From Piliocolobus tephrosceles (taxonomy: Eukaryota; Chordata; Mammalia; Primates; Cercopithecidae): 64,000 nt of DNA. The notes under the pieces are model-generated. The model saw nothing but the letters and a program-made list of their open reading frames with translations, made no database searches and was not told the origin of the DNA. Both the position numbers and the translations under genes were made by a program. The stretch covers positions 2,612,950 through 2,676,949 of the forward strand of contig NC_045449.1 of NCBI RefSeq assembly GCF_002776525.5, read 5' to 3'. This document shows positions 42,680 to 53,164 of the stretch, piece by piece. Every line of letters begins with the position of its first letter. Position 1 is the stretch's first letter.

Positions 42680-43200
42680 CTGGTAACACTTGAGGCTGGA
42701 TGACTGTTTGTTTTGCGGTGCCATCCTGTGTGTGGTAGGGTGTTGAGCAGCCTCTCGAGCCTCTATCCATAAGATGCGCATGACCCACCCCTCGCTGTGA
42801 TAATGAAAATGTGTCCAGGCCAGGTACGGTGGCTTACACCTGTAATCCTAGCACTTTGGGAGGCCCAGGCAGGTGGATCACCTGAGGTCAGGAGTTCGTC
42901 GAGACCAACCTGGCCAGCGTGGTGAAACTCTGTCTCTACTGAAAAAGTACAAAAAATTAGCTGGGCCTGGTGGCACGTGCTTGTAATCCTAGTTACTCGA
43001 GTTGCTGAGGCAGGAGAATCACTTAAACCCGGGAGGTGGAGGTTGCAGTGAGCCGAGATCACACCGTTGCACTTTAGCCTGGACAACAGAGTGAGACTCC
43101 ATCTCAAAAAAAAAAAAAAAAAAAAGGTCTCCAGACGTTACTTTATTTCTGGGGCAGTGGTATAAAATCTCCCCGACTCCGGTGAAAACCACTGCTCTAG
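42680..43200 (-). mobile_element. MER20-like, split by an Alu
   Basis: GGCTGGATGACTGTTTGTTTTGCGGTGCC, TGTGGTAGGGTGTTGAGCAG, CTCTATCCATAAGATGC, and after the Alu GTCTCCAGACGTTACTTTATTTCTGGGGCAG to AAAACCACTGC, follow MER20 antisense. Confidence 0.75.
42818..43125 (+). mobile_element. AluS, source-like partner of the patch
   Basis: Full sense Alu with a three-base insertion (GTTCGTCGAGACC), A20 tail and private changes shared with 42044-42189. Confidence 0.95.
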
Positions 43201-43289
43201 GCCTAATAGGTTCACCTTGACAGCATTCTCAAATATTCACAGAAGATAAGGGGAGAAGGACACCAGATGGGGACCCCACCTTACTGGTT

Positions 43290-43400
43290 CATCTGTGGGC
43301 TTTGCAGTCAGGCAGCCTCGTTTAAATCCTGACTCTACCAGCTGGGTGACCTTGGGCAAGTCACTTAACCTCTCTGTGCCTCTGTCAGTTCTGGTTTTGT
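43290..43400 (+). mobile_element. MIR
   Basis: TTTAAATCCTGACTCTACCAGCTGGGTGACCTTGGGCAAGTCACTTAACCTCTCTGTGCC is a very well kept MIR core. Confidence 0.92.
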
Positions 43401-44189
43401 TTTCTCACAATGGTGCCTCCTCTTGACCTTCGGCTCCAGCCCGAGGGTGGAACTTGCCGTGTGTAGCTGGACACTTTCGCCTGTGCCTGTGCTGCTCTGC
43501 CCATAGGGATCATGCCTTTACTGCCCCTTCCCTGTCAGCATCAGAGTCCACATCCTTCCCGTCCTTCCAGGACCAGCTTCAATACAGCTTCCTCCATGCA
43601 CGGCCCCTTCCTCATCGGCACGGAAGGCTTCTCTTCCTTGTGCCCCTGGAGCAGCCAGAACCCCAGGTCACATGTAGCTCCTCCTGCGCCATAGGCTTCT
43701 GGTGGTTTCTGTCCGAGTCCCTCTCCACCCGGGGTCTGAGACCATGGGAGCCTGTAGGGTGCCCAGCTGCGGCTCTCTCACTGTTTGTTACCCAGGTGAG
43801 GTGGCCGTCCCCTCCCTACCTTGGGTTGAGCTGTGAACCAGCAGGTTACCGCAGTGTGATACCGCCCCCCGCCAACCCCAACACCCAGCTCATTCTGAGA
43901 GGGTGGAGTGGGCGGAAATCCGTGCCTGGCAGACCACAAAGCCACATAACTGACTTTTGGAGCCCTGCCCTGGGGCGTCGGGGGGAGGGTTGATGGCAGC
44001 CATTGCCGCTTTCTTCGGTGCTTTGCCGTCAGTGGATGCCGCATGGAATTGGGGAACTTTGTTCTACGATCTCGAGCTCGGGAACAGGATTCGGGAGCGA
44101 CAGCCCCTGTTCCACCCTGCCCAGCCCTGTTCAACCCTGTCAGGCAGCTGAACGTAGGCTGGACCCGTGGCTGCCCACCCGGGCTGCAG
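43401..44189. other. Unassigned intronic sequence
   Basis: Overlapping frames up to 179 codons (43454-43993) have no recognised motif. No repeat is seen. Confidence 0.45.
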
Positions 44190-44345
44190 TGCAGACTCAC
44201 CTAGGGGACCGCGTTAAAATGCAGCTTCCGGGGCCGCACCCTGGGGCCTGGGGATTCTGCCTCATCAGGCCTGGGTGGGGCCCAGGAAGCCGGTGTGTTG
44301 CCAGCACTGAGGTGGTGTTGATGAGGCAGCTGACTTTGCAGCTGC
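44190..44345. mobile_element. MER5-like hAT fragment
   Basis: CAGACTCACCTAGGGGACC, TTAAAATGCAGCTTCCGGGGCC, ATTCTGCCTCATCAGGCCTGGGTGGGGCCC follow MER5A wording. Confidence 0.75.
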
Positions 44346-44394
44346 ATGGGAACCAGTGCCATTTAAAGCACTTTCCCCGCCACAAGGCAGCTCC

Positions 44395-44585
44395 AGCGGT
44401 TAGGTTCATGTACTCTGGGTGACCTGGGGCAAGCTGCGCAACCTCTCTGTGCCCCAGTTTCTGTGTCTGAGGATAATCATAGTACCTGCACATGGATGCG
44501 CTTGTTGTGAGGCTGAAATGAGATTATCCAGGTGAAACGGGAACAGAGTGCCTGGTACATAGTGCTCAACACATGTTACCTGCCT
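44395..44585 (+). mobile_element. MIR, long copy
   Basis: GGGTGACCTGGGGCAAGCTGCGCAACCTCTCTGTGCCCCAGTTTC, then GTTGTGAGGCTGAAATGAGA and GTGCCTGGTACATAGTGCTCAAC follow MIR to its 3' end. Confidence 0.92.
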
Positions 44586-44602
44586 TCACATCTCTGATAT
44601 TA

Positions 44603-44912
44603 TTATTATTATTATTACTTTTTTTTTTTGAGACAGTCTTGCTCTGTCACCTAGGCTGGATTGCAGTGGCATAATCTCAGTTCACTGCAACCTCCGCCTA
44701 CCAGGTTCAAGAGATTCTCCTGTCTTAGCCTCTTGAGTAGCTGGGATTACAGGCGCGTGCCACCACGCCTGGCTAATTTTTGTATTTTCAGTAGAGACGT
44801 GGTTTCAACACGTTGGCCAGGCTGGTCTGGAACTCCTGACCTCAGGGGATCTCTGCCCGCCTCGGCCTGCCAAAGTGCTGGGATTACAGGCGTGAGCCAC
44901 CGCGCCCGGCCC
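44603..44912 (-). mobile_element. AluS with (ATT)n tail
   Basis: Antisense Alu between CATCTCTGATATTA copies at 44589-44602 and 44913-44926. Confidence 0.96.
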
Positions 44913-44926
44913 CATCTCTGATATTA

Positions 44927-45420
44927 ACAACAGTCCTGGGCTGTGCGGTCACACACGTAACCGTGTGATATGCCCCCATGCCTGCAGGCGTACCTACGCA
45001 GGCAAACTGAGCACTGTGCACCAGGACCCAGGCCTGCCTGCTGAGGACAGTACGTGCACAGGGAGCATCCCTGTGGGTACATGCGTCGACACAGTCACTG
45101 GCTGGACATGGTCAGAAGGGCAGACGTGTGTGTACACAAGGCCCAGACAAACGGGCTTTTATTTGATTCACACTCTGACCTTATTCCTCGAGTCAGCAGC
45201 ACCTGGGCTGAGCTCTGGGAACCCAAGGTGCCCCTTGTTTCCATAGCAACCATAATGTGGTAAAAATAGGCAGGGGACGGAAGAGACAGAAGAGGCCTGA
45301 GCCGGCTCCAGGGGCATCCTGCCTGCTGGGGACCTTGTTTCCATATCCCTGACCATATGGAGGTGCTGGGTTTTTTTTTTGTTGTTTTTTTTTTTTTCCT
45401 TAGGATAATGACATGGCAAA
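44927..45420. other. Unassigned intronic sequence
   Basis: Includes inverted-looking ACACGTAACCGTGTGA at 44952 and two T-runs near 45372-45397. No gene is recognised. Confidence 0.4.
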
Positions 45421-45485
45421 CCTCTGAGTACTCATGACCCAGAATTGACACTTGTTAACATTTTGTCTCATTTTCATCCAACCCT
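45421..45485. mobile_element. Old L1 fragment, weak
   Basis: GTACTCATGACCCAGAATTGACACTTGTTAACATTTTG resembles L1M 3' UTR wording (GTACCCATCACCCAG...). Too short for a firm strand. Confidence 0.4.
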
Positions 45486-45767
45486 TTTATTTATTTGTTT
45501 AATTTTGAGACAGAGTCTCACTCTGTCGCCCAGGCTGAAGTGCAGTGGCGTGATCTCGGCTCACTGCAAGCTCCGCCTCCCGGGTTCGAGTGATTCTCCT
45601 GCCTCAGCCTCCTGAATAGCTGGGATTACAGGCACCTGCCACCACACCTAATTTTTATATTTTTAGTAGAGACAGGATCCACCATGTTGATGTTGACCAG
45701 GCTGGTCTTGAACTCCTGATCTCAGGTGATTCAGCTACCTCGGCCTCCCAGAGTGCTGGGATTACAT
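45486..45767 (-). mobile_element. AluS, 5' truncated
   Basis: Ends at GTGCTGGGATTACA without the last ~25 bases of the Alu 5' end. A 6-base repeat, GTTGAT/GTTGAC, is inserted at 45686. Confidence 0.92.
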
Positions 45768-45794
45768 CAAAGCCTTTTTAAAAAATCGTGTATA

Positions 45795-46090
45795 GCTGGG
45801 TGCGGTGGCTCATGCCTGTAATCTCAGCACTTTGGGAGGCCAAGGCGGGTGGATCACTTGAGGTTGGGAGTTTAAGACCAGCCTGACCAACATGGAGATA
45901 CCCCTTCTCTACCAAAAATACAAAATTTGCCAGGTGTGGTGGCGCGTGCCTGTAATCACAGCCTCTAGGGAGGCTGAGGCGGGAGAATCGCTTGAATCTA
46001 GGAGGTGGAGGTTGCGGTGAGCCAAGATCACGCCATTGCACTCCAGCCTGGGCAACAAGAGTGAAACTCCATTTCAAAAAAAAAAAAAAA
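45795..46090 (+). mobile_element. AluS
   Basis: Sense Alu 27 bases downstream of an antisense one, head to head. Confidence 0.94.
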
Positions 46091-46434
46091 ATTATGTTAA
46101 AATATACATATTATAAAACTTACCATTTAAACCGTTTTAAGTGGATCATTCTGTGACATTAAGTTCATTTACAATGCTGTGCGATGATCACCATTATCTA
46201 GAAGTTTTTCATCATCCCAAACTGAAACTTTGTATACGTTAAATAATAACTCCCTATTCCCCCATCTCCCTGGCTCCTGGCAGCCACCATTCTGCTTTCT
46301 GTTTCTATGAATATGACTGCTCTGTGAACTGTGTACAGGTGACTTCACACAGTATTTATCCTTCTGTGTCTGGCTTATTTCACTTCCCATAATGTCTTCA
46401 AGGTTCATCCATGTTGTAGTGTGTGTCAGAATTT

Positions 46435-46734
46435 CCTTTTTTTTTGGAGATGGGATCTTGCTCTGTTGCCCAGGCTGGAGTGCAGTGGTGTGATCTTGGC
46501 TCACTCCATCCTCCATTTCCCAGGCTCAAGCGATTCTCGTGCCTCAGTCTCCTATGTAGCTGGAATTACAGGTGTGCACCACCACACATGGCTAATTTCT
46601 GTATTTTTAGTAGAGATAGAGATGAGTTTTTGCCATGTTGGCCAGGCTGGTCTCAAACTCCTGGCCTTAAGTGATCCACCTGCCTTGGCCTCCCAAAGTT
46701 TGGGGATTACAGGTGTGAGCCACTATGTCCGACC
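46435..46734 (-). mobile_element. AluS/J
   Basis: Antisense Alu inserted in the L1; contains an extra AGATAG unit (GTAGAGATAGAGATGAG). Confidence 0.92.
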
Positions 46735-46849
46735 TCAGCCCACATTTTTAATGCTTTCACATTCATACGCAGGTATCTAGAAACACTTACAGTTTTTTGT
46801 GTGCGTTAAAAATGGACATACCTGACGTCCTTTTGAATTTGCGTGAGGT

Positions 46850-47065
46850 GGTGTTCTGATGCTGGATTACCTGGGTTCAGATCTTGGCTCTGACACGTAG
46901 CAGCTGTGAGACCTCGGGCAGTTTCCTTCATCTCTCCATGCCTCCCTTTTCTAATGTTTAAATTTGGACTAATAGCAAAGCCTGAAACGTACTGCAAGCT
47001 GCAAGGGTTATTTTGGAGATTAAGTAAGTTTATATATGTCTAGTGCTTAGAACAGAGAGGGGATG
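46850..47065 (+). mobile_element. MIR, long copy
   Basis: GGTTCAGATCTTGGCTCTGACACGTAGCAGCTGTGAGACC, TTTCCTTCATCTCTCCATGCC, GGAGATTAAGTAAGTTTATATATGTCTAGTGCTTAGAAC follow MIR in order. Confidence 0.85.
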
Positions 47066-47130
47066 TGCGGGCATAGGATGTATTACCACTATCATTCCGT
47101 ATGTGTGTCTGTCCACATGGTTGTGGAGTC

Positions 47131-47283
47131 TATTTTTTTTTTTTTTTTTTGAGACTGAGTCTCGCTCTGCCGGAGTGCAGTGGCAGGATCTCGGCTCACC
47201 GCAACCTCTGCCTCCTGGGTACAAGCGATTCTCTTGCATCAGCCTTCCAAGTAGCTGGGATCACAGGAGCATGCCACCATGGC
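47131..47283 (-). mobile_element. Alu right-arm fragment
   Basis: Antisense; stops at CATGCCACCATGGC where the next Alu begins. The remaining half is not found after that Alu. Confidence 0.9.
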
Positions 47284-47580
47284 TTTTTTTTTTTTTTTGA
47301 GACAGAGTCTTGCTCTGTCACCTAGGCTGGAGTGCAGTGTTGCAATCTTGGCTCATTGCAGCCTCTGCCTCTGGGGTTCCAGCTACTCTCCTGCCTCAGC
47401 ATCCTGGGTAGCTGGGATTACAGGCATGTACCACCATGCCTGGCTAATTTTTGTATTTTTAGTAGAGACAGGGTTTCACCATGTTGACCAGGCTGGTCTT
47501 GAACTCATGACCTCAGATAATCCATTCCTGCCTTGGCCTCCCAAAGTGCTGGGATTACAGGCATGAGCCTCAACGCCTGG
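47284..47580 (-). mobile_element. AluS
   Basis: Full antisense Alu, T14 tail abutting the fragment above. Confidence 0.94.
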
Positions 47581-47627
47581 CAATAGATCTAGATTCTTCT
47601 CTCTTTCTCTGCCCCCTGCCTGCCCCC

Positions 47628-47910
47628 CCTTTTTTTTGAGACAGGATCTCACTCTGTTGCCCAAGGTGGCATGATCCTGGCTGACTGTAGCCTCAACACC
47701 CCCAGGGCTCAAGTGATTCTCCAACCTCAGCCTCCCAAGTGGTTGGGACTACAGGCACGCACCACCATGCCTGGTTAAGTTTTTAAGAAATTTTTGTAGG
47801 GATGAGGTTTCACCATCTCGCTGGTTTCAAACTTCTGGGCTAAAGTGATTCTCCCACCTTTGCCTCCCAAAGCGTGCCGGGATTACGGGCGGGAGCCACC
47901 ACTTCTGACC
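47628..47910 (-). mobile_element. AluJ
   Basis: Diverged, lacks part of the right arm near its start (GCCCAAGGTGGCATGATCC). Confidence 0.85.
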
Positions 47911-48165
47911 TAGTTTCTTCTTTTTGTTGCCTTGCATATTAATTGGTACACATAGATCACATTTTTTGTATCCCCCATTGATCCCGTCTTGCTGGACACC
48001 CAGGTCATGTCCATTTTCTGATATGGCAAGCAATGCTGCGGGCAGCGGCTTTCCCCTCGCCTGGCCTCTGTACATTGGTGTGAGGTCGTGAGGGGTACGT
48101 AGAGGTGGGGCCGTTGGGTTGTAGCTCTACTGGATGCTGCCAGATTGCCCTCAAGAGAGGACTTA

Positions 48166-48454
48166 GGCCGGGCGCGGTGGCTCACGCCTGTAATCCCAGC
48201 ACTTCGGGAGGCCAAGGCGGGCAGATCACTTGAGGTCAGGAGTTCAAGACCAGCCTGGCCAACATGGCGAAACCCTGGCTCTACCAAAAATACAAAAATT
48301 AGCTGAGCATGGTGGCAGGTGCCTGTCATCAGCTACTAGGGAGGCTGAGAATTGCTTGAAGACGGGAGGCAGAGGCTGCAGTGAGCTGAGATCGCATCAC
48401 TGCACTCTAGCCTGGGCAGCAATGAGAGACACCATCTTAAAAAAAAAAAAAAAG
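48166..48454 (+). mobile_element. AluS
   Basis: Sense Alu with small deletions in the right arm (GGCTGAGAATTGCTTG). It splits the L1M remnant. Confidence 0.94.
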
Positions 48455-48553
48455 GAGTTAGTATTTTCACTCCTGCCAATTCTATGAGAGTCCCACTCCC
48501 CATGTCCTCACTGATATTTAATTTTCATGTTGATTTAAGTGATGGGAGCACGT

Positions 48554-48735
48554 TTTATTTTATTTTATTTTATTTTATTTTGAGATGGAGTCTCACTCTG
48601 TCACCCAGGGTGGAGTGCAGTGGCACGATCTCGGCTCACTAAAATCTCCGCCTCCCGGATTCAAGCAATTCTCCTGCCTCAGCCTCCCACCTGTAGCTGG
48701 GACTACAGGTGCCTGCCACCACGCCCGGCTAATCT
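48554..48735 (-). mobile_element. Alu right arm with (TTTTA)n tail
   Basis: Antisense right arm ends at CGCCCGGCTAATC and is replaced by a complete AluYR. No left arm returns afterwards. Confidence 0.92.
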
Positions 48736-49034
48736 TTTTTTTTTTTTTTGAGACGGAGTCTCGCTCTGTGGCCCAGGTGGGAGTGCAGTGGCCGGATCTC
48801 AACTCACTGCAAGCTCCGCCTCCCGGGTTTACGCCATTCTCCTGCCTCAGCCTCCTGAGTAGCTAGGACTATAGGCGCCTGCTACCTCACCCAGCTAGTT
48901 TTTTTGTATTTTTTTTAGTAGAGACGAGGTTTCACCATGTTAGCCAGGCTGGTCTCGATCTCCTGACCTCGTGATCCGCCCGTCTCGGCCTCCCAAAGTG
49001 CTGGGATTACAGGCTTGAGCCACCGCATCCGGCC
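48736..49034 (-). mobile_element. AluYR, monkey-specific
   Basis: GTGGCCGGATCTCAAC, CTACCTCACCCAGCTAG and CTTGAGCCACCGCATCCGG. Confidence 0.94.
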
Positions 49035-49224
49035 TATTATTTTATTCTTTATTATACACACATGAGCGGATCTCTGAATCAGTGCACGGAAACCCTCATG
49101 GCCCCACCATGAGATCGTTGTGTCTGAGCCTCCCTTGAGTCCCTCTCCACAGGCTCAGGGATGTGCTTCTCTTCACTCTTTCTCTGCATTGTATCACAAG
49201 CATTTCCACCTATTGCTACATTCT

Positions 49225-49383
49225 TTTTTCCCCTCTTTAAAAATAGCACTTTTCCTGATTATAAAAATAGTACATGTTCACTGTAGAACATTTAGAGAAT
49301 ATGTACAAATATTGAGATTAAAAAATAAAAATATGAGCCATCACCCAAAATGTTATCATTCTGGTGTATTTCTTTACACCTTT
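49225..49383 (-). mobile_element. Old L1 (L1ME-like) 3' end
   Basis: GTACATGTTCACTGTAGAACATTTAGAGAATATG then GAGCCATCACCCAAAATGTTATCATTCTGGTGTATTTC resembles an L1ME 3' end antisense. Confidence 0.55.
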
Positions 49384-49692
49384 ATTTATGTATTTATTTA
49401 TTTTTTGAGATGGAGAGTCTCGCTCTGTCACCCAGGCTGGAGCACAGTGGCGCGCTCACAGTTCACTGCAACCTCCACCTCCTAGGCTCGAGTGATCCTC
49501 CCACCTCAGCCTCCGGAGTAGCTGGGACTACACGCATCTGCCACCATGTCTGGCTAATTTTTGTATTTTTTTTTTTGTAGAGATGGGGTTTTGCCATGTT
49601 GCCCAGGCTGGTTTTGAACTCCTGGTCTCAAGTGATCCATCCGCCTTGGCCTCCCAAAGTGCTGGGATTACAGGTGTGAGCCCCGCCCCGCC
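49384..49692 (-). mobile_element. AluJ/S
   Basis: Antisense Alu, TATTTATT tail, CTGGTCTCAAGTGATCC, and shortened 5' end (GAGCCCCGCCCCGCC). Confidence 0.88.
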
Positions 49693-49696
49693 AAGT

Positions 49697-49872
49697 GTGG
49701 CGTTTTAAATTTAAATGAATTAAGTACAATTAAAAATGCATCTCCTGGGTTGCAGTAGCTACATTTCAAGGTCTCGGAAGCCACACGTGCCTGGTGGCTA
49801 CCACAGGGAACAACATAGATCCAGAACATCACAGAACATTTTCATCATCCCAGGAAGTTCTACTGGACAGCT
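49697..49872. mobile_element. Old DNA-transposon fragment
   Basis: GTAGCTACATTTCAAGGTCTCGGAAGCCACACGTGCCTGGTGGCTACC then GGAAGTTCTACTGGACAGC matches a widespread mammalian hAT-type repeat phrase (CACATGTGGCTAGTGGCTACC). Family not named. Confidence 0.5.
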
Positions 49873-50019
49873 GGTTGAGAATGAGGTCCAGACTCCCCTG
49901 GAAGACTTCCAAGGGCCGGACAAGCCGAGAGATTCTATGCTGTCTGTGATGGATTATGCGTTGCAGAAGCGTCCCTGGACCCCCAGGCCAGAAGGCATCT
50001 GAACCGCGTAAAGCCAGTG

Positions 50020-50034
50020 CCACCAGGTGGCGCT
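50020..50034 (+). promoter_or_regulatory. CTCF-like motif, strong
   Basis: CCACCAGGTGGCGCT differs from the CTCF core CCACCAGGGGGCGCT at one base, and the preceding TG fits too. It lies in non-repeat intron DNA. Confidence 0.6.
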
Positions 50035-50205
50035 GAGGAGGAGGCGGCGGCAAGCTGGCGTCTCGGGCGGTGAGGATCTCAGATGCAGCTCCTGTCTCCT
50101 TGGGCAGACAGAACCGAGAGAACTGTCACCTCCGGGGTTGCCCAGTCCCATGGTCAGCACCCAGTTCAAGCATAATATGTCGTGGGCCCTGATGTCTCTT
50201 GCATT

Positions 50206-50224
50206 CACGCACACACACACACAG
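50206..50224. repeat. (CA)n short tract
   Basis: Eight or nine CA units near the CTCF-like motif. Confidence 0.8.
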
Positions 50225-50366
50225 AGGTACATGCATTGAGACGTGACCTCGCAGGGTCACCCAGGTTTACACATACAGCCTCATTCATGCTCAGAAACAG
50301 TCCCCCAAAAGGCACAAACACGGTCTTTGCCAATCGCCATTATAACAGCAATAAAAATAGCTGTTA

Positions 50367-50661
50367 GGCCAGGCGTGGTGGTTCACGCCTGTAATCGTAG
50401 CACTTTGGGAGGCTGAGGCTAGAGGATCATTTGAGCCCAGGAGTTTAACACCAGCCTGGGCAACGTGGTGAAACCTCGTTTCCAAAGAAAATTTAAAAAA
50501 AATTAGCCAGGTGTTGTGGTATGTGCCTGTAGTCCCGGCTACTTGAGAGCCAGGCGGGAGGATTGCTTGAGCCAGGGAGTGGGAAGCTGCAGTGAGCTAT
50601 GATCACATCAACGTACTCCAGCCTGAAGGACAGTAAGACCCTGTCTTAAAAAGAAAAACAA
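50367..50661 (+). mobile_element. AluJ
   Basis: Diverged sense Alu (GAGGATCATTTGAGCCC), AAAAAGAAAAACA tail. Confidence 0.88.
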
Positions 50662-50662
50662 T

Positions 50663-50840
50663 GGCCGGGCATGGTGGCTCATGCCTGTAAGCCCAAGCAC
50701 TTTGAGAGGCCGAGGCAGCTGGATCACTTCAGGTCAGGAGTTCTAGACCAGCCTGGCCAACATGGTGAAACCTTGTCTTTACTAAAAATACAAAAAGTAG
50801 CCGGCTGTGGTGGTGCACATCTGTAATTTCAGCTACTCAG
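50663..50840 (+). mobile_element. AluS, 3' truncated
   Basis: Starts correctly but stops at TTCAGCTACTCAGGGA, with no right-arm end and no tail, and runs into unique DNA. Confidence 0.92.
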
Positions 50841-51663
50841 GGAGTGCTGCTTCCTTCGGGTGAGGCACAGCCCTGTGGCGAGTCTCTTGGTAAAGTGAAA
50901 AATGCTGTAAATGGGTGGCTGAGATGGGTGCAGAGGATTGGGGTGTCATGGGGGTGGACGGTGGCGTGGGGCTGGCCTCCGGATACCTGAACGCTGACGT
51001 TTTCTCTATTGACGTTGGCACCCAGGATGTCCAGATGCTGTTTTTGAAGCCCTATCGGCCAGGGAGTCGATGGGCCCCCACTTTGACTGGGAGGGCTGTG
51101 TCTTGGTGTCCCGTGGGATTTTGGTCTCCCACCCCGGGGCCCGAGGGCCTCAGAATGAACTGGAACCCAACCTTTGTCAGGGGAGCCCCAGCAACGTCTG
51201 CACGACATACGCCCCCAAACAGCGTGGGTTCAGGAATTTGTAAGTGTTTGAGAAAGAAAAACTGTTAGGATTCTAATTTCGTTGAAAAGCCATTTTGCCT
51301 TTATCTTTCTCTGGGCGCCTGACCATCCATTCTTAGCCCACCCTGAGTATTGTGCATATACTGTCATCTCTGCAGTGGAGGTGGTCCTGGATGCATGGTG
51401 TAACGTGGGCCCTCTGGGCCCTCTTGAAAAGCATGCCACTCGCTCCTCTCCGGGTGGGCCGTCAGGACCCACAGCTCACACATGCATCCAGTCAAGGTCA
51501 GAAGAGGTGGCTGCATTCCTGAGTCAAGGTCAAAAGAGGCAGCCACATAACCAGTGAGTGGCCCTGAGCGGCCAATAACCAATGAAGCAGCTGGAAACAG
51601 TGCAGAGCAGTTGTGGAGCAATTACTAAGCAAGCAGAATGGGAAGCAACAGGACTGAATAATC
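50841..51663. other. Unassigned intronic sequence
   Basis: Frames up to 123 codons have no motif. It contains the paired TCAAGGTCA sites at 51492 and 51524. Confidence 0.45.
51492..51532 (+). promoter_or_regulatory. Paired TCAAGGTCA nuclear-receptor half-sites
   Basis: Two exact TCAAGGTCA motifs (51492-51500, 51524-51532), the extended half-site for NR5A and ERR receptors, 32 bases apart in a small imperfect tandem duplication (GTCAAGGTCA(G/A)AAGAGG). Confidence 0.4.
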
Positions 51664-51675
51664 AATAGCACATGG

Positions 51676-51985
51676 GGCCAGGCGTGGCGGCTCACGCCTG
51701 TAAGCCCAGCACTTTGGAAGGCCGAAGCAGATGGATCACTTGAGGTCAGGCGTTCGAGACCAGCCTGGCCAACATGGTGAAACCCCTTCTCTACTAAAAA
51801 TACAAAAATTAGCTGGGTATGGTGGCGGGTGTCTGTAATCCCAGCTACTCGGGAGGTTGAGGCAGGAGAATCGCTTGAACCTGGGAGGCAGAGGTTGCAG
51901 TGAGCCGAGATTGCACCATTGCATTCCAGCCTGGGTGACAGAGCTAGATTCCATCTCAAAAAAAAAAAAAAAAAAAAAAAAAAGA
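51676..51985 (+). mobile_element. AluS with target-site duplication
   Basis: Sense Alu with A23 tail between AATAGCACATGGG and AATAGCATATGGG (51986-51998). Confidence 0.96.
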
Positions 51986-52177
51986 AATAGCATATGGGTC
52001 ACAAATTCTGTTGACTGAGTAGGAGCAGAGGCTTGGCCAGAGAGGGGGAGGAGGCGGTGGCTGGAGATGCCTATGGTGGTTCCAAAGGAAACACCTGGAG
52101 TCTTTGAGGGATGCCTCTGTACAATGTCCAGTTTTACCCCAAAACTTATGCTGCCTCCCCCGACCACTTCCTCTTTT

Positions 52178-52448
52178 AGGAGACAAGGTGTTGCTCTATC
52201 TCCCAGGCTGGAGTGCAGTGGTATTGGGGCTCACTGCAGCCTTGAACTCATGGCACAAGCAATCTTTCTGCCGTAGCTGGGATGACAGGCATGTGCCACC
52301 ATACCTGGCTAATTTCTAAAACGTTTCTTATAGAGATGGGGTCTTGCTATGTTGCCCAGGCTGGCCTTGAACTCCTGGCCTCGAGTGATCCTCCCACCTT
52401 GGCCTCCTAAGTTGCTGGCATTACAGGTGTGAGCTGCCACACCCAGTC
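52178..52448 (-). mobile_element. AluJ
   Basis: Diverged antisense Alu (CTGGCCTCGAGTGATCC) with a deletion in the right arm. Confidence 0.85.
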
Positions 52449-52724
52449 CCATCTTCTCTTTCAAACACAGGCTTAGCAGTGGCAGGGTTGTTTTTGGCTC
52501 ATGATTTGGGCAAGAGGAAGGAGAAGGGAAGAGGAGAAGCTTTGCTGTGGGAACTGGGTCAGAATTGGAATAGAGGAAGCAAGAACACAAGTGTTCACGC
52601 CTTTACTGAGCTGTTGACAGCACCGAGGCCAGAGGCAGGAGAAATGAAGCTGTTTGTTTATCTCACGAATCTTCATCGAGCTCCTATTTGAAGCCAGCCG
52701 CCTCTGTTTTGGGAGCCGGGGATC

Positions 52725-52925
52725 CCTTTGTTGAATCCTGGCTCTGCCACTCACTGCTGGGGTTACCTTGGGCAAGCATCTGAACCTCTCTGAGCTTGTT
52801 TTCCCATCCAGAAAGTGAAGATGACGAGCGTCCCTGCCTCAGAGGGATGTTTGAGGATTAAATGAGCGAACACAGGAAAAGCACTCAGCGTGGTGCTTGG
52901 CGCAGAGTTAGTGCTCCTGGCTGCA
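52725..52925 (+). mobile_element. MIR inside L2
   Basis: TTGAATCCTGGCTCTGCCACTCACTGC, ACCTTGGGCAAGCATCTGAACCTCTCTGAGC, GATGTTTGAGGATTAAATGAGCG and GGTGCTTGGCGCAGAGTTAGTGCTC: a near-complete MIR. Confidence 0.92.
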
Positions 52926-53164
52926 GCTGTTACTGAAGACAGAGCGTTTAGGTATAAAGAGAGTCTGGTGCCCGCATCCAGGGAACTCACAGTCTCCGGA
53001 GGAGACAGACATTTAACAGTCATCTGCAAAGCTTGAGGCAGTGCCAGTGGAGATGTGGGAAGAAGTGTGAATTCTTCCTGGTGGAATGAGGGAGGGCTTC
53101 TCGAAGGAGGCGGTGCTGGAAGGTTGAAAAGGAATCCCTGGGAAGAGAGGGTTGCAGGGGGCGT

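Larger units (their letters stand above)
46091..48553 (-). mobile_element. L1M 3' end, split into parts
   Basis: Parts at 46091-46434, 47920-48165 and 48455-48553 are consecutive on the antisense strand of an old L1: TATAAAACTTACCATTTAAACC, CATCATCCCAAACTGAAACT, GTCTTCAAGGTTCATCCATGTTG, then GTCATGTCCATTTTCTGATATGG, then TATGAGAGTCCCACTCCCCATG. Alus and a MIR-bearing stretch separate them. Confidence 0.75.
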
